Counted from the first letter of the stretch, positions 15,910 to 25,412 are shown. The stretch: DNA of 52,496 nucleotides from Elusimicrobiota bacterium (GCA_029267355.1 JAJUJA010000001.1:115099-167594), one strand, 5' to 3'. A program made the numbers and translations. Notes: generated by a model not told the origin, from the letters alone.

Positions 15910-16149
15910 TTAGAATTTTGACTCGTTTTTTATCAAAAATTCTGCCAGTCCCAAGCCTGAAGACTCGGCTATTTTTTTTGACATTTCCGTTTTGACTATA
16001 TCGCCGTAAACTGAACCGCTGAGACCGGAAGATATCTTAAAATTCAAAAGTTCCTTTATGAAAAAAGCTTCAAATTCTCTGCAGACCATTTTGATTTTCC
16101 CGCCTCTTTCCGCCTCAATATTAATGCCGCTTTCATTTCTTACTATCAT
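15910..16149 (-). CDS. flgJ: rod-binding protein FlgJ (N-terminal domain only)
   Basis: KMVCREFEAFFIKELLNFKISSGLSGSVYGDIVKTEMSKKIAESSGLGLAEFLIK. Confidence 0.82.
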   Translation of the reverse strand: MIVRNESGINIEAERGGKIKMVCREFEAFFIKELLNFKISSGLSGSVYGDIVKTEMSKKIAESSGLGLAEFLIKNESKF

Positions 16150-17129
16150 ATTATCTCAACTTCCGCCGACAAAACTCCGGCTGAATTCAATGTCTTTATA
16201 ACTTCCACCATTTGATGAGGCTTCAGCTTGAGCATGCCCAAAGCCTTCATAAAATCTCTCGCGCTGGCCCCTTCAAAATAAAAGCTTTTTGACTCGGGAT
16301 CATCTGATTTTCTGCCTATTTCTATCTCTATGTCGCCGACAGAAACCGCGCACGGAGATATAAAAACATCGCCGTTTATAACAATGTCTCCGCTCAGAGA
16401 ATTGACTATTATTCTTGACCGCCTTGAAGTCTCCACATTTGTTTCAGCTATAAGGGCAGCCAGCTGCGCGAACTTGAAGCTTTCAGTGGAATAACTCACG
16501 GTTACCTTTGAGGAATTTTCCGCTTTTGCAAAAACCCCATTTATTTCAGAATTAAGTTTTTTCTCTATTTCAACAGCGGTCTTGTAATCCGGCCTGTTGA
16601 GATAAAGCTCTATCAATCCTTCTCTGCCCGCCTCATCAAAATAATCGGAAATAATTTCCGCTCCGGAGCTTATTATTGCCGAATTCTTTTTCTTGCCGGT
16701 AGCCACAGAGCCCTGCGCTACCGCGACAATATTTCCTTTTTTGTCATAAAGCGGAGTTCTTATAAGAGAACCCTGATCAAGACTCATTGCGTCGCCCAAA
16801 GATGATATGTTCACATCAATCTTTTGGCCGGCGGAGAATATCCCCGAAACCCTGGCGGTAACCATAACGCTGGCCGCATTTCTAGATTTAAGCTGGCTCT
16901 CATTTAGCTGAAGGCCGAAATTATTCAGCATATTCTCCATGGCCTTCTGTGTAGCGGCGAGATTTCTGTCGCCTGTTCCCGGAAGCCCCACAACAAGCCC
17001 GTATCCGACAAGCTCCTGCGATGAAATTTTGTCAAACCTGGCTATGTCCTTTATCCTGGCCGAAGTCAGAAAAAAGGTGCAGTAAAGGATTATTAGCAAG
17101 CCTTTTATTCTCTTCATCAGAATATCCAT
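16146..17129 (-). CDS. flgI: flagellar P-ring protein FlgI
   Basis: RIKDIARFDKISSQELVGYGLVVGLPGTGDRNLAATQKAMENMLNNFGL...KNAASVMVTARV. Confidence 0.95.
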   Translation of the reverse strand: MDILMKRIKGLLIILYCTFFLTSARIKDIARFDKISSQELVGYGLVVGLPGTGDRNLAATQKAMENMLNNFGLQLNESQLKSRNAASVMVTARVSGIFSAGQKIDVNISSLGDAMSLDQGSLIRTPLYDKKGNIVAVAQGSVATGKKKNSAIISSGAEIISDYFDEAGREGLIELYLNRPDYKTAVEIEKKLNSEINGVFAKAENSSKVTVSYSTESFKFAQLAALIAETNVETSRRSRIIVNSLSGDIVINGDVFISPCAVSVGDIEIEIGRKSDDPESKSFYFEGASARDFMKALGMLKLKPHQMVEVIKTLNSAGVLSAEVEII

Positions 17130-17671
17130 CCCAGCAGAAAATTTAAAAAGCCCCTTTTCTGCCTTTTCTTTATAACGCCCTTTCCGTCATAAGAAAGGGA
17201 AAGCTCATGTATTTCATATGAAAAAACCCTGTTTCCGGTTTTTATATCCCTCGGGTCAACTATTCCAGATAAAATTATTTTCTTCTCCTCCCCGTCAACC
17301 TTTATGAGTCTTTCGCCTTTTATTCTTAAATTTCCTGAAGGCAGGATTTCCTCAACCTGCGCGGTAAGATTGCCGTTGAAAAATGAGGCGCTCTCTATGC
17401 TTCCCCCTCCCTTTGCGCTGGCCGAGCCCTTTTCATCCATTGAATAATCTAAAGACAAAGGACCGATGTCGGCATTAAGGTTGCCCTTGGCGTCCGAATA
17501 CCTGCTTGTTGACATTGACGCCTGCTGGCCGGCTCTGGTATTTTCGGAAACCAGAACTTTTATAAGATCTCCCTTGTTATATATTTTTGCATCGCTGGTG
17601 AGACTCAAAAAATTGCCGGCAAACAGATTTAAAGAAAAAAACATAACCGCCCCTGTCATATACCCTCCCAT
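17117..17671 (-). CDS. flgH: flagellar L-ring protein FlgH
   Basis: YNKGDLIKVLVSENTRAGQQASMSTSRYSDAKG...LTAQVEEILPSGNLRIKGERLIKVDGEEKKIILSGIVDPRDI. Confidence 0.93.
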   Translation of the reverse strand: MGGYMTGAVMFFSLNLFAGNFLSLTSDAKIYNKGDLIKVLVSENTRAGQQASMSTSRYSDAKGNLNADIGPLSLDYSMDEKGSASAKGGGSIESASFFNGNLTAQVEEILPSGNLRIKGERLIKVDGEEKKIILSGIVDPRDIKTGNRVFSYEIHELSLSYDGKGVIKKRQKRGFLNFLLGWIF

Positions 17672-18081
17672 ATTAGCGCGGCTTTCGGCGATATAACCCT
17701 GCCCTTGTATATCCTGCCGCTGTTTTTATCTATCAGAGGAATAGTTTCCCCAAGGGCAGCCGGCTTCAATGCCCTGAGATTAAAAGATATGGTAAAAGTT
17801 TTATTTTTTATCATTCCTTTGATCCTGTCGCCGGTCTTTACTACTTTCAATTCCCTCAAATGCCTCCTTTCCAGAAAGCTGCCTGCCGCAAGAGACAAAA
17901 TAAACTGTTTGCCCGACAGAAACTCTTTTGCAACAGGCCGGCAATAAGGCTCATTAACCGCCTCAAGATTGTTCATATCCAAAACCTCCCCGTAACTTAC
18001 TGATTTTTTCAAAACATAACATTTTTCATCTAAACCAAAAGCGGACTTAAGCAAAAGAAATAAGAGAAAAGATGAAATCAT
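17656..18081 (-). CDS. flgA: flagella basal body P-ring formation protein FlgA
   Basis: SYGEVLDMNNLEAV...GSFLERRHLRELKVVKTGDRIKGMIKNKTFTISFNLRALKPAALGETIPLIDKNSGRIYKGRVIS (SAF-like). Confidence 0.82.
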   Translation of the reverse strand: MISSFLLFLLLKSAFGLDEKCYVLKKSVSYGEVLDMNNLEAVNEPYCRPVAKEFLSGKQFILSLAAGSFLERRHLRELKVVKTGDRIKGMIKNKTFTISFNLRALKPAALGETIPLIDKNSGRIYKGRVISPKAALIWEGI

Positions 18082-18860
18082 ATTTTTATATTATTGACTA
18101 TCCTTAACATATCGTCTGCGGCTTCCATAGCCTTGGAATTTATTTCAAAAGCTCTCTGCGCTGACAGCATCCTGACCATTTCATCAACTATCTCAACATT
18201 TGAGGCCTCAAGATATCCCTGTCTTATCGTGCCGGCGCCCTGAAGCCCGGGCAATGCATCCGCTGGCTCGCCGCTGGCCGCAGAAACTTCGTAAATATTG
18301 GAACCCAATGCCTTGAGTCCGGAAGGATTGGGGAACAAAGACAATTCTATTTTCCCAAGTTCCGAAGGGTTTGAATCACCCGAAAGCACGGCGGAAACGG
18401 TGCCCGAAGATGATATGCTCACCTCCTTGGCATCCGATGGTATTATTATTTCAGGCTCCAGAGGCAGACCGGAGGATGTTACCAGCCTTCCCTCTGAATC
18501 TATCTTGAAGGAGCCGTCTCTGGTATATTTGTAGCTGCCGTCAATATCTTTAACCTTGAAGAATCCTTTTCCGTCTATGGCCATATCAAAAGGATTGCCG
18601 GTCTGATTCAAAGACCCCTGAAAAAAAAGCCTGTTCGTTCCGGAAACCTCGCAGCCGAGGCCTATCTGCAGCGTTTCGGGATTTACTGAAGATTCACCTA
18701 TTGAGGGCGACTTTACAGTGTCATAAGCCAGGTCCTTGAATTCCGCTCTCGCCTTTTTATATCCGACAGTATTAACATTGGCTATATTATTTGAAACTAT
18801 GTCCAGATTTGTCTGCTGCGCCTTTAGCCCCGTGGCCGCTGAATTTAAAGCTCTTATCAT
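18078..18860 (-). CDS. flgG: flagellar distal rod protein FlgG
   Basis: MIRALNSAATGLKAQQTNLDIVSNNIANVNTVGYKKARAEFKDL...QGYLEASNVEIVDEMVRMLSAQRAFEINSKAMEAADDML. Confidence 0.95.
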   Translation of the reverse strand: MIRALNSAATGLKAQQTNLDIVSNNIANVNTVGYKKARAEFKDLAYDTVKSPSIGESSVNPETLQIGLGCEVSGTNRLFFQGSLNQTGNPFDMAIDGKGFFKVKDIDGSYKYTRDGSFKIDSEGRLVTSSGLPLEPEIIIPSDAKEVSISSSGTVSAVLSGDSNPSELGKIELSLFPNPSGLKALGSNIYEVSAASGEPADALPGLQGAGTIRQGYLEASNVEIVDEMVRMLSAQRAFEINSKAMEAADDMLRIVNNIKI

Positions 18861-18868
18861 AAAACCTC

Positions 18869-19543
18869 CTAAAACTTGCCCATTGAAGAAAGCATTTTTG
18901 TTACAGATGCATTTTCCTGGCTTATCGTCTTTTCCAGCCTTTCAAACTCTCTCATAACCCTTATCATTGAAGCCATTTCCTCAACAGGATTGACATTTGA
19001 ATTTTCAACATAACCCTGCAGGATATCGCCTGTTGAAGCCTTCTTTTCCGAGTTTATTTCATATACTCCCCCGCCAAGCGGTTTTACGGATAAGCTGTCC
19101 TCTGCCTTTATCATCTTTAATTTTCCCGCGATTTTACCTTCCTGTATTATTTCGCCTTTGCGCGAGATCTCAAAAGAGACTCCCGGAGACAAGGAAGACT
19201 TCTCATCATAAGTTGAATATGTCCTTCCTGCCTCGTCCACAAGGCTTCCCGATTCAGATACATATATCTTTCCGCTTCTGGAATAAACCTTTTTTCCGTC
19301 CTGAGACAATTCAAAAAAGCCGCCGCCTGCTGCGGCTATATCGTTCTTGGAGCCTGTGCTTTCAAGGTCTCCTGGCGACAAATTGACATATGAAATCGGT
19401 CTGATATCGCTGCCGTCAATTTCAAATTCTATCCCGCTCTTTTTGTATCCCCTTGTTGAAACATTGGCAAGATTGGAAGCTATGGCATCCATTTTTAGGC
19501 TGTAAGCCTGCATTGCAGAAAAAGCTTTTTTAATTCCTTCCAT
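18869..19543 (-). CDS. flgF: flagellar proximal rod protein FlgF-like
   Basis: AFSAMQAYSLKMDAIASNLANVSTRGYKKSGIEFE...QGYVENSNVNPVEEMASMIRVMREFERLEKTISQ. Confidence 0.82.
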   Translation of the reverse strand: MEGIKKAFSAMQAYSLKMDAIASNLANVSTRGYKKSGIEFEIDGSDIRPISYVNLSPGDLESTGSKNDIAAAGGGFFELSQDGKKVYSRSGKIYVSESGSLVDEAGRTYSTYDEKSSLSPGVSFEISRKGEIIQEGKIAGKLKMIKAEDSLSVKPLGGGVYEINSEKKASTGDILQGYVENSNVNPVEEMASMIRVMREFERLEKTISQENASVTKMLSSMGKF

Positions 19544-19560
19544 AAAAACCTCTTAAAGGA

Positions 19561-19589
19561 AATATACAAAATTTCATTTTAAATGTCAA
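19561..19589 (-). promoter_or_regulatory. sigma70-type promoter of the flgF-flgG-flgA-flgH-flgI-flgJ operon
   Basis: Minus strand TTGACA-N17-TATATT upstream of flgF. Confidence 0.65.
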
Positions 19590-19609
19590 TATTTTCATTT
19601 AAAATGAAA
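19572..19609. repeat. 14-bp perfect inverted repeat overlapping the flgF promoter
   Basis: tttcattttaaatg-tcaatatttt-catttaaaatgaaa. Confidence 0.8.
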
Positions 19610-19645
19610 AGGAAATAGATACAGGGAGATTTGGGGATATAAGAA

Positions 19646-20341
19646 CTAACCTTCGTACTTGTAGCCGAAGCCTATGAGGTTCTTTATCTTCTCAGAGCCT
19701 TCTTTGCCGATCTTTCTTCTTATGTTTGAGAAATGAACTTCAACGGTGTGCTTGTCATTGTAGAGACTTAAATCATAGCCCCATATCTTTTCAAGAAAAT
19801 ATGAAGGACTGAAAACTCTGCCCGGATTTTTCAAAAGAAGCTCCATTATCTGATACTCCTTTTTGGTCAAATCCAGAGGTTTTTCATTTAAATAAATCTC
19901 TTTTCTCGAAAAATCTATTTTGAATGGAGCCCTTTCTATCACTTCATCCTGATTTCTTGGATTATCGCTGTAATGGGACAATACCCTGTTGATTTTCGCT
20001 TCAAGTATTTTGAAAGAGAAGGGCTTTATTATGTAGTCCTCGACGCCCTGCTCATAGCCCTTCAGCTGAAAATTTTCATCTACCGCATCCCCGGAGATTA
20101 GTATGAAAGGGATTTTTCTCGTGCTCTCCGTGTTTTTAATTATGGAAAAAAACTTTATGCCGTCTATTTCAGGCAGATTAACATCGCAAATGACAAGATC
20201 CGGCAGCAATTCCACGCACATGGATATTCCCAATGAGGGGTCAAAACATGAATAAACCTGAAAATCTCTCCTTTTCAAATAATCCGAGACGCTTTTTAGA
20301 AAATCCTTATTATCATCTACAACAAGTATCCTTCTTTTCAT
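19646..20341 (-). CDS. OmpR/PhoB-family response regulator
   Basis: RILVVDDNKDFLKSV...LVICDVNLPEIDG...DYIIKPFSF...winged helix IWGYDLSLYNDKHTVEVHFSNIRRKIG...GFGYKYEG. Confidence 0.93.
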   Translation of the reverse strand: MKRRILVVDDNKDFLKSVSDYLKRRDFQVYSCFDPSLGISMCVELLPDLVICDVNLPEIDGIKFFSIIKNTESTRKIPFILISGDAVDENFQLKGYEQGVEDYIIKPFSFKILEAKINRVLSHYSDNPRNQDEVIERAPFKIDFSRKEIYLNEKPLDLTKKEYQIMELLLKNPGRVFSPSYFLEKIWGYDLSLYNDKHTVEVHFSNIRRKIGKEGSEKIKNLIGFGYKYEG

Positions 20342-21470
20342 AGAAGCCTTCTCCGTTGAATATTTTTGATGAAAATAAAATCTCCATTTTCTTTAAAGTC
20401 AAATCCCATGAATACTTTTTTGCGGTTTTTATTCCGTTAAGGGCAATTTCATTCCTTTTTGCAGCATTCCTGCACAGCTGCAAAATTCCATATTCTATAA
20501 GAAAGGGGTCTGAAGGAGATATTACAAAGCAGTTTACTCCGTCCTGCGCATAATCGGCTCCAATATCAGTTGTAAGGCACGGACAACCGCAGGCCATCGC
20601 CTCAAGAGGAGGCAGAGGGAAAGATTCCTGAGAGGATGCATTTACAAAAAAATCGCAGGAATTATAAAAACCGGCAAGGTTCTCTCTGAATATATTTTTT
20701 TCCCAGACCACATCAATCCCTTCGCAGCTTCCCGGATTGTCGCCGTAAACTTTAAGGACAACTTTTTTTTCAAGCTTGCCCGCAAGCGACGCCGCAGCTT
20801 TTTTTATTATGCTCCAGCCTTTATAAGGCCTCAGAGAGCAATAAGCTCCTATGGTAAGAGTTTTTTCATTCTTTTCAACCGGCAAAGGCTTGAATATTGC
20901 CGTATCTATTCCGGGGTTTATAACGACGGATTCTCTATTAAAATTTTTCTTCATTATGCCGCTTAACCGCTGGGAATTGCATATGAGCGTTACCGGCAGA
21001 AAATATCCCGATTCCACTATCTTCCTGAGGAAATAATCCTTGTAAAAATCCCTCTCAAAGCCCTGAAGAAAATAAAAAGAGGAAGACTTGTCAGCCAGAT
21101 AAAAAGCGGCCTGCGCCGTAAAATTGTGAGTGGCTATAACCACATCCGACGGAGGACACTTTTTTATTATCGCCTCTGTTATGCAAGACAGCACATAGCT
21201 TAATACGGTCAGACTTTCACCCCTGTAAAATTCTATCCCGTCAAGGATTCCCTTGTTTTTCAGGTTAAAATCCGAGGAAGCGTTAGCTCTTAACTGCGGC
21301 CAGAGGTTATTGCCAAAGTGCTCCAGAAGCTTTTTTTCCCATCTGAAAACCAGCCCCGGAGTCACTATGAAAACATCATGATTTCTGCAGGAAAGATTTT
21401 CCGCGATATTGTATATAACCTGACTTCCGCCGCTTATGCCTATATCGCTCATTAAAAATGATATTCTCAT
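20313..21470 (-). CDS. GT4-family glycosyltransferase
   Basis: MRISFLMSDIGISGGSQVIYNIAENLSCRNHDVFIVTPG...NASSQESFPLPPLEAMACGCPCLTTDIGADYAQDGVNCFVI. Confidence 0.9.
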   Translation of the reverse strand: MRISFLMSDIGISGGSQVIYNIAENLSCRNHDVFIVTPGLVFRWEKKLLEHFGNNLWPQLRANASSDFNLKNKGILDGIEFYRGESLTVLSYVLSCITEAIIKKCPPSDVVIATHNFTAQAAFYLADKSSSFYFLQGFERDFYKDYFLRKIVESGYFLPVTLICNSQRLSGIMKKNFNRESVVINPGIDTAIFKPLPVEKNEKTLTIGAYCSLRPYKGWSIIKKAAASLAGKLEKKVVLKVYGDNPGSCEGIDVVWEKNIFRENLAGFYNSCDFFVNASSQESFPLPPLEAMACGCPCLTTDIGADYAQDGVNCFVISPSDPFLIEYGILQLCRNAAKRNEIALNGIKTAKKYSWDLTLKKMEILFSSKIFNGEGFYEKKDTCCR

Positions 21471-21471
21471 G

Positions 21472-23295
21472 TCAGTTACCGGAATTTATCTCCGACTCTA
21501 TAGTGGAAATGAGATCTCTTATCGTATAAGGCTTTTGTATAAATCTGTATCCCATGCTCTCGATCTTTGAAAACTTTGACTTGGCATTATTGTAGCCGCT
21601 GTTAAAAATTATTCTTACGCCCGGATTTTCCGCCCTTATTTTTTCAGCAAAATCTATTGAATCCCCGTCAGGAAGCTCTATATCGGTCAGTATTAAATCT
21701 ATATCGGATTTCTCCTTTTCCATAACTTTCAGTATGTCGGCTATGCTTTCACAAACAAAAACGTTGTAGCCGTTCTCCTTGAGTATTCTGGCAACAAATT
21801 TTCTCAGCCCGTCATCGTCCTCGGCAAGTATTATTTTCTTTATCTTTGACCTTCTTTCTTCGCCGGAAAACTGCGCGCTGAAATCCTTGAAAGCTGTATC
21901 AAAAACCAGGGGGAGGAATATTTCAAAATAAAGAACGGAATCATCCTTGGAACATACCTTTATTGAGCCGCCGAAGTTTTCCAGGCTTTTTTCTATATTG
22001 GAGAGGGAAAAAGGGCTGTAAAGCTCGCTTTCCTGCATCTGCGAGTAAAAATCGTATATTCTCTTAGATTCCAAAACCGATTTATCCCGGACTTCCACAA
22101 AAAGGCCTATAACGGCAAAATCCTTCTCTTCATATTCCAAAGTTTCCACCGATTTCAATATATTCTTTCTTGTCTTTGAAAGCTTTATTTTCAGCTCCGA
22201 GCCGTAGGGTATATTTTCAGTCAGATAAACTACCAGACCCAGTATAGCCTGCTGCACGGAAACGGAATCTATTTCGCACACGGTATTTTTATCATCTATT
22301 ATCAAAGTGCCTCTTATGTCAGCTCTTATAAGAGAACGTATGACCGACTGCATGGAGTCCAGCAAATGGGCGATATTCACCCTTTCCTTCTTAAAATTCT
22401 CTTTTTTCACAAAGAGGGTGTATCTTTCTATGAGGGAGGACGATTTTTTTATCAGGGATATCAGCTCCTGCAGGTCTTTATTGGGCTCTTTTTTTATCTG
22501 CGGAGAATTTTCAAGTATATGAGAGTAGCCGAGCATTGAGGAAAAAATATTTTTCAACTCATGATTAAGGGAATTCAGATAGGAAACAAGATATTCCAGT
22601 TTCTTTTTGCCGACATCCTTGTCGGCAACGCTCTTGAGCAAATCTATGTTTATCAAGATTCCGGAGGTGCTTTTCTCATCCTTTGATAGAATTTCCCTGC
22701 TCAGAAGCCATCTGTAGATCCCGTCCCTGTCCTTGACCCTGAAGTAAAACTCGAAAAAGCCGGACACTGAAAGCGACACTCTTCTTTTTTCAAGGTTCTT
22801 TAAATCATTTGGGTTTATCACAGTTTTCCAGAAGAAGGGATTTTCCCTGAACTTCTCGTCTGGAAAGCCGGCGAGAGACAAAAAAGAGCCTCCTTTTAGC
22901 AGCCAGGGCCAGTCCTGAGACAAGTCCGAGCTGTAAAAAACCATTCCAAAATTTTCATTCAGGCTGCCAGATTGACCTTCCATGCTCAATAACATTGAGA
23001 CGAAAACTGAAAACGCCTCGGCTGCCAGCTTTATTGTCCCCTCCTTTGAATAAATCCTGAAACTGCCGCCTTCATCCCCTTCAGACACGCAAAGCAGGTT
23101 AAATCCAGGGATATTTTCAAAGGCTTCCCCGCAGTCCCCGTGATAAAAAATGACGGAATCAGTTTCATTGACGATATTTTTTGAGGCCATTGATTTAAGC
23201 AAAAACCTGAAGGATATTCTCTCGTCATTTTTTACGGCAATGCTGAACTTTTTTATGAAATCAGGCGAATCGCTTATCAGTATAAGTTTTTTCAT
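21472..23295 (-). CDS. PAS hybrid histidine-kinase-like protein with REC domain; ATPase domain appears degenerate
   Basis: PAS (RDGIYRWLLSREIL); H-box-like SLNHELKNIFSSMLGYSHIL; REC IILAEDDDGLRKFV...DLILTDIELPDG...FIQKPY; canonical N and G boxes not visible. Confidence 0.85.
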   Translation of the reverse strand: MKKLILISDSPDFIKKFSIAVKNDERISFRFLLKSMASKNIVNETDSVIFYHGDCGEAFENIPGFNLLCVSEGDEGGSFRIYSKEGTIKLAAEAFSVFVSMLLSMEGQSGSLNENFGMVFYSSDLSQDWPWLLKGGSFLSLAGFPDEKFRENPFFWKTVINPNDLKNLEKRRVSLSVSGFFEFYFRVKDRDGIYRWLLSREILSKDEKSTSGILINIDLLKSVADKDVGKKKLEYLVSYLNSLNHELKNIFSSMLGYSHILENSPQIKKEPNKDLQELISLIKKSSSLIERYTLFVKKENFKKERVNIAHLLDSMQSVIRSLIRADIRGTLIIDDKNTVCEIDSVSVQQAILGLVVYLTENIPYGSELKIKLSKTRKNILKSVETLEYEEKDFAVIGLFVEVRDKSVLESKRIYDFYSQMQESELYSPFSLSNIEKSLENFGGSIKVCSKDDSVLYFEIFLPLVFDTAFKDFSAQFSGEERRSKIKKIILAEDDDGLRKFVARILKENGYNVFVCESIADILKVMEKEKSDIDLILTDIELPDGDSIDFAEKIRAENPGVRIIFNSGYNNAKSKFSKIESMGYRFIQKPYTIRDLISTIESEINSGN

Positions 23296-23298
23296 ATT

Positions 23299-24288
23299 TC
23301 ACGCAGCAACGCAGGGATTTATAACATTCTCCACTACATCTCCAAGGTTTCTTATGAACACTTCCCTTTCCGATTTTAAAACAGATCTGTAATCCTCATA
23401 TTTTATGGAGTTTCTTTCAAAATCATTCAGACATTCCAGAATTGCTTTTTTTATTAAAGGCAAATTCTCCTCTTTTCTTTCAAATGAAAATTCATCCAGG
23501 AACGGGAAATCCTCAAAAACGCCTCCGGCCCCGTTTTTTCCCTTTATTACGCAGCAGCCGCTCAAAGCCGCCTCCCTAGGAATTTTATCCTTGCCCGGAA
23601 AGTTGCCGAAATCCGCATAAACCATGGACTCGCGGAGACTGCTTATAAGCTGCGCATTCGTCATATTCTTAAGCGGAAAAAATTCCTCTTCCGGCATTAT
23701 CTCCATTATCTTCTTCATGAAATCCATCCCTTTGGCCGGATTATAAGCTATTCTTCTTTTTCTTTCCTGTTTATAATCCGCGCAGGAATCATCGCAGTTT
23801 ATATAGTCCGAGAGATAGCGTACATTGCTTAATCCCTTACTCTTCAAATGATTCAGAGCATAATATGACTGGCACAGATGAACGCAAACATCTTTCAATA
23901 AAGGCGATTCTGAGAGAGGATATCTTTGATAAAAGAAATTTATGAAATTCTTCTGCTTTTCAAAAACCGTATTATAAAAATTGTCAACGCTCAGCCACCA
24001 TACAATCTTCCTTATACGCTTATATTCTTTCAATGCTGATATCCCGCTGGCCACCTCAGGAACTATGAGGACATTTCTGCTGTCGTCCTCTATTTCCATG
24101 ACATAGGGGTTTTGATAACTTTCATAGCTCTCGGGAACAGGGTTATGGTTTTTTACTCCATAGTAGAACATGAAAGCCTTGAGTGAAAAGTCTTCCCTTA
24201 AGTGCCTGCAAAGCATCTGTAAATCAGCCGGGCCGCCGCTTGCGGCATGAGCAGGAGCAGATATGTATATCTTATAGCTGCCTTCCAT
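23299..24288 (-). CDS. hypothetical glycosyltransferase-like protein
   Basis: YISAPAHAASGGPADLQMLCRHL...; PREAALSGCCVIKGKNGAGG near the C-terminus; operonic with a GT4 gene. Confidence 0.6.
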   Translation of the reverse strand: MEGSYKIYISAPAHAASGGPADLQMLCRHLREDFSLKAFMFYYGVKNHNPVPESYESYQNPYVMEIEDDSRNVLIVPEVASGISALKEYKRIRKIVWWLSVDNFYNTVFEKQKNFINFFYQRYPLSESPLLKDVCVHLCQSYYALNHLKSKGLSNVRYLSDYINCDDSCADYKQERKRRIAYNPAKGMDFMKKIMEIMPEEEFFPLKNMTNAQLISSLRESMVYADFGNFPGKDKIPREAALSGCCVIKGKNGAGGVFEDFPFLDEFSFERKEENLPLIKKAILECLNDFERNSIKYEDYRSVLKSEREVFIRNLGDVVENVINPCVAA

Positions 24289-24297
24289 ACATACTGT

Positions 24298-24325
24298 TTA
24301 TCCGCATTTTGACCGCTTTTCTTTA
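24298..24325 (-). promoter_or_regulatory. sigma28-like promoter (N16 spacer) of the glycosyltransferase/kinase/regulator operon
   Basis: Minus strand TAAA-N16-GCGGATAA just upstream of the start at 24288. Confidence 0.55.
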
Positions 24326-24403
24326 ATAAATAAATCAGGTCTGCATTTCAATCCTTTACGCACAGCGTGCCTTCAATGCCCGCTATATTGTAAAATCTCA
24401 GTT

Positions 24404-25042
24404 ATGGATACTATCAAAGAATTTGCAGATTTTTTTCTGCATCTGGATGTTCATTTAAGGACTATAATATCCCAGTACGGCAATTTGACTTACTTCATAC
24501 TTTTTACGGTTATATTTCTGGAAACCGGCCTCGTGGTAACGCCTTTTCTTCCGGGAGACTCGCTTCTTTTTGCAGTAGGAACCTTTTGCGCAAACGACCT
24601 GCTGGATTTCAAACTCTCCTTCTTTTTGATACTGACAGCTGCCGTGATAGGAGACGGAGTCAACTATCATATAGGCAAATTTCTGGGACCAAAGGTGTTC
24701 CATTACGAAAATTCCGTTTTTTTCAAGAAAGAATATCTCGATAAAACTCATTCCTTTTACGAAAAGTACGGAGCAAAAACCATAGTTATAGCCAGATTCG
24801 TCCCCATAGTGAGAACCTTCGCCCCTTTCGTCGCGGGCATAGGCGAAATGAGATACTCAAAGTTTTTGTTCTACAATGTGACAGGCGCCCTTTTATGGTG
24901 CTCAACAATGATGACAGCCGGATATTTTTTCGGAAACATACCCTTTGTGAAAAACAATTTTTCGTCGGTAATACTTCTTATCATAATCCTGTCAATAATG
25001 CCGGGCATAATCGAGTACATAAGAGCGAAAAGAAAAAAGTGA
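24404..25042 (+). CDS. DedA-family membrane protein (SNARE-associated/VTT domain)
   Basis: FLETGLVVTPFLPGDSLLFAVGTFCAN...GDGVNYHIGKFLGPKVF...FYEKYGAKTIVIARFVPIVRTFAPFVAGIGEM. Confidence 0.93.
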   Translation: MDTIKEFADFFLHLDVHLRTIISQYGNLTYFILFTVIFLETGLVVTPFLPGDSLLFAVGTFCANDLLDFKLSFFLILTAAVIGDGVNYHIGKFLGPKVFHYENSVFFKKEYLDKTHSFYEKYGAKTIVIARFVPIVRTFAPFVAGIGEMRYSKFLFYNVTGALLWCSTMMTAGYFFGNIPFVKNNFSSVILLIIILSIMPGIIEYIRAKRKK

Positions 25043-25127
25043 ATTTTTTTAAGGTAACTTTTTAACTCTCTTGTTTTGAGACAATAAAAAACGGGCATTA
25101 ATTTAAAGAAAGCAGAATTTTAACAAG

Positions 25128-25148
25128 AATTGGGTGGTACAGGGTTCG
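25128..25148 (-). repeat. 21-bp duplicate of the tRNA-Val 3' end
   Basis: aattgggtggtacagggttcg, identical to 25410-25430. Confidence 0.85.
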
Positions 25149-25365
25149 GTCACGAATAAATTTCCTCTGTGAAATTTTTCGCGACCCCGGCTCGCGGCCT
25201 CGCAAAGCTCGGCAACGCTGCGCCTTTTCCGCCACTACAGCGTCGGCGGACAAGCCGCCACACAGAATCAGAGGACAAGCTCACATTTCCACGTTTAAAA
25301 ACAAATTAACATCATTCATAAGGTGGCGGACCTGCCAAAGCCTTAATGGCAGGCATACAATAGAC

Positions 25366-25387
25366 GCGGCACAAGCAGTTGTGCCGC
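25366..25387. repeat. 9-bp perfect hairpin downstream of tRNA-Val
   Basis: GCGGCACAA-GCAG-TTGTGCCGC. Confidence 0.8.
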
Positions 25388-25412
25388 TTACCACATTAGT
25401 CTTAATAGAAAT

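Noticed and set aside
25051-25070. aaggtaactttttaactctc, partly resembling the candidate operator
   Set aside because: Repeat spacing differs (8 rather than 9 bp), the flanking ATATTTG part is missing, and no suitably oriented gene follows; likely chance in AT-rich DNA.
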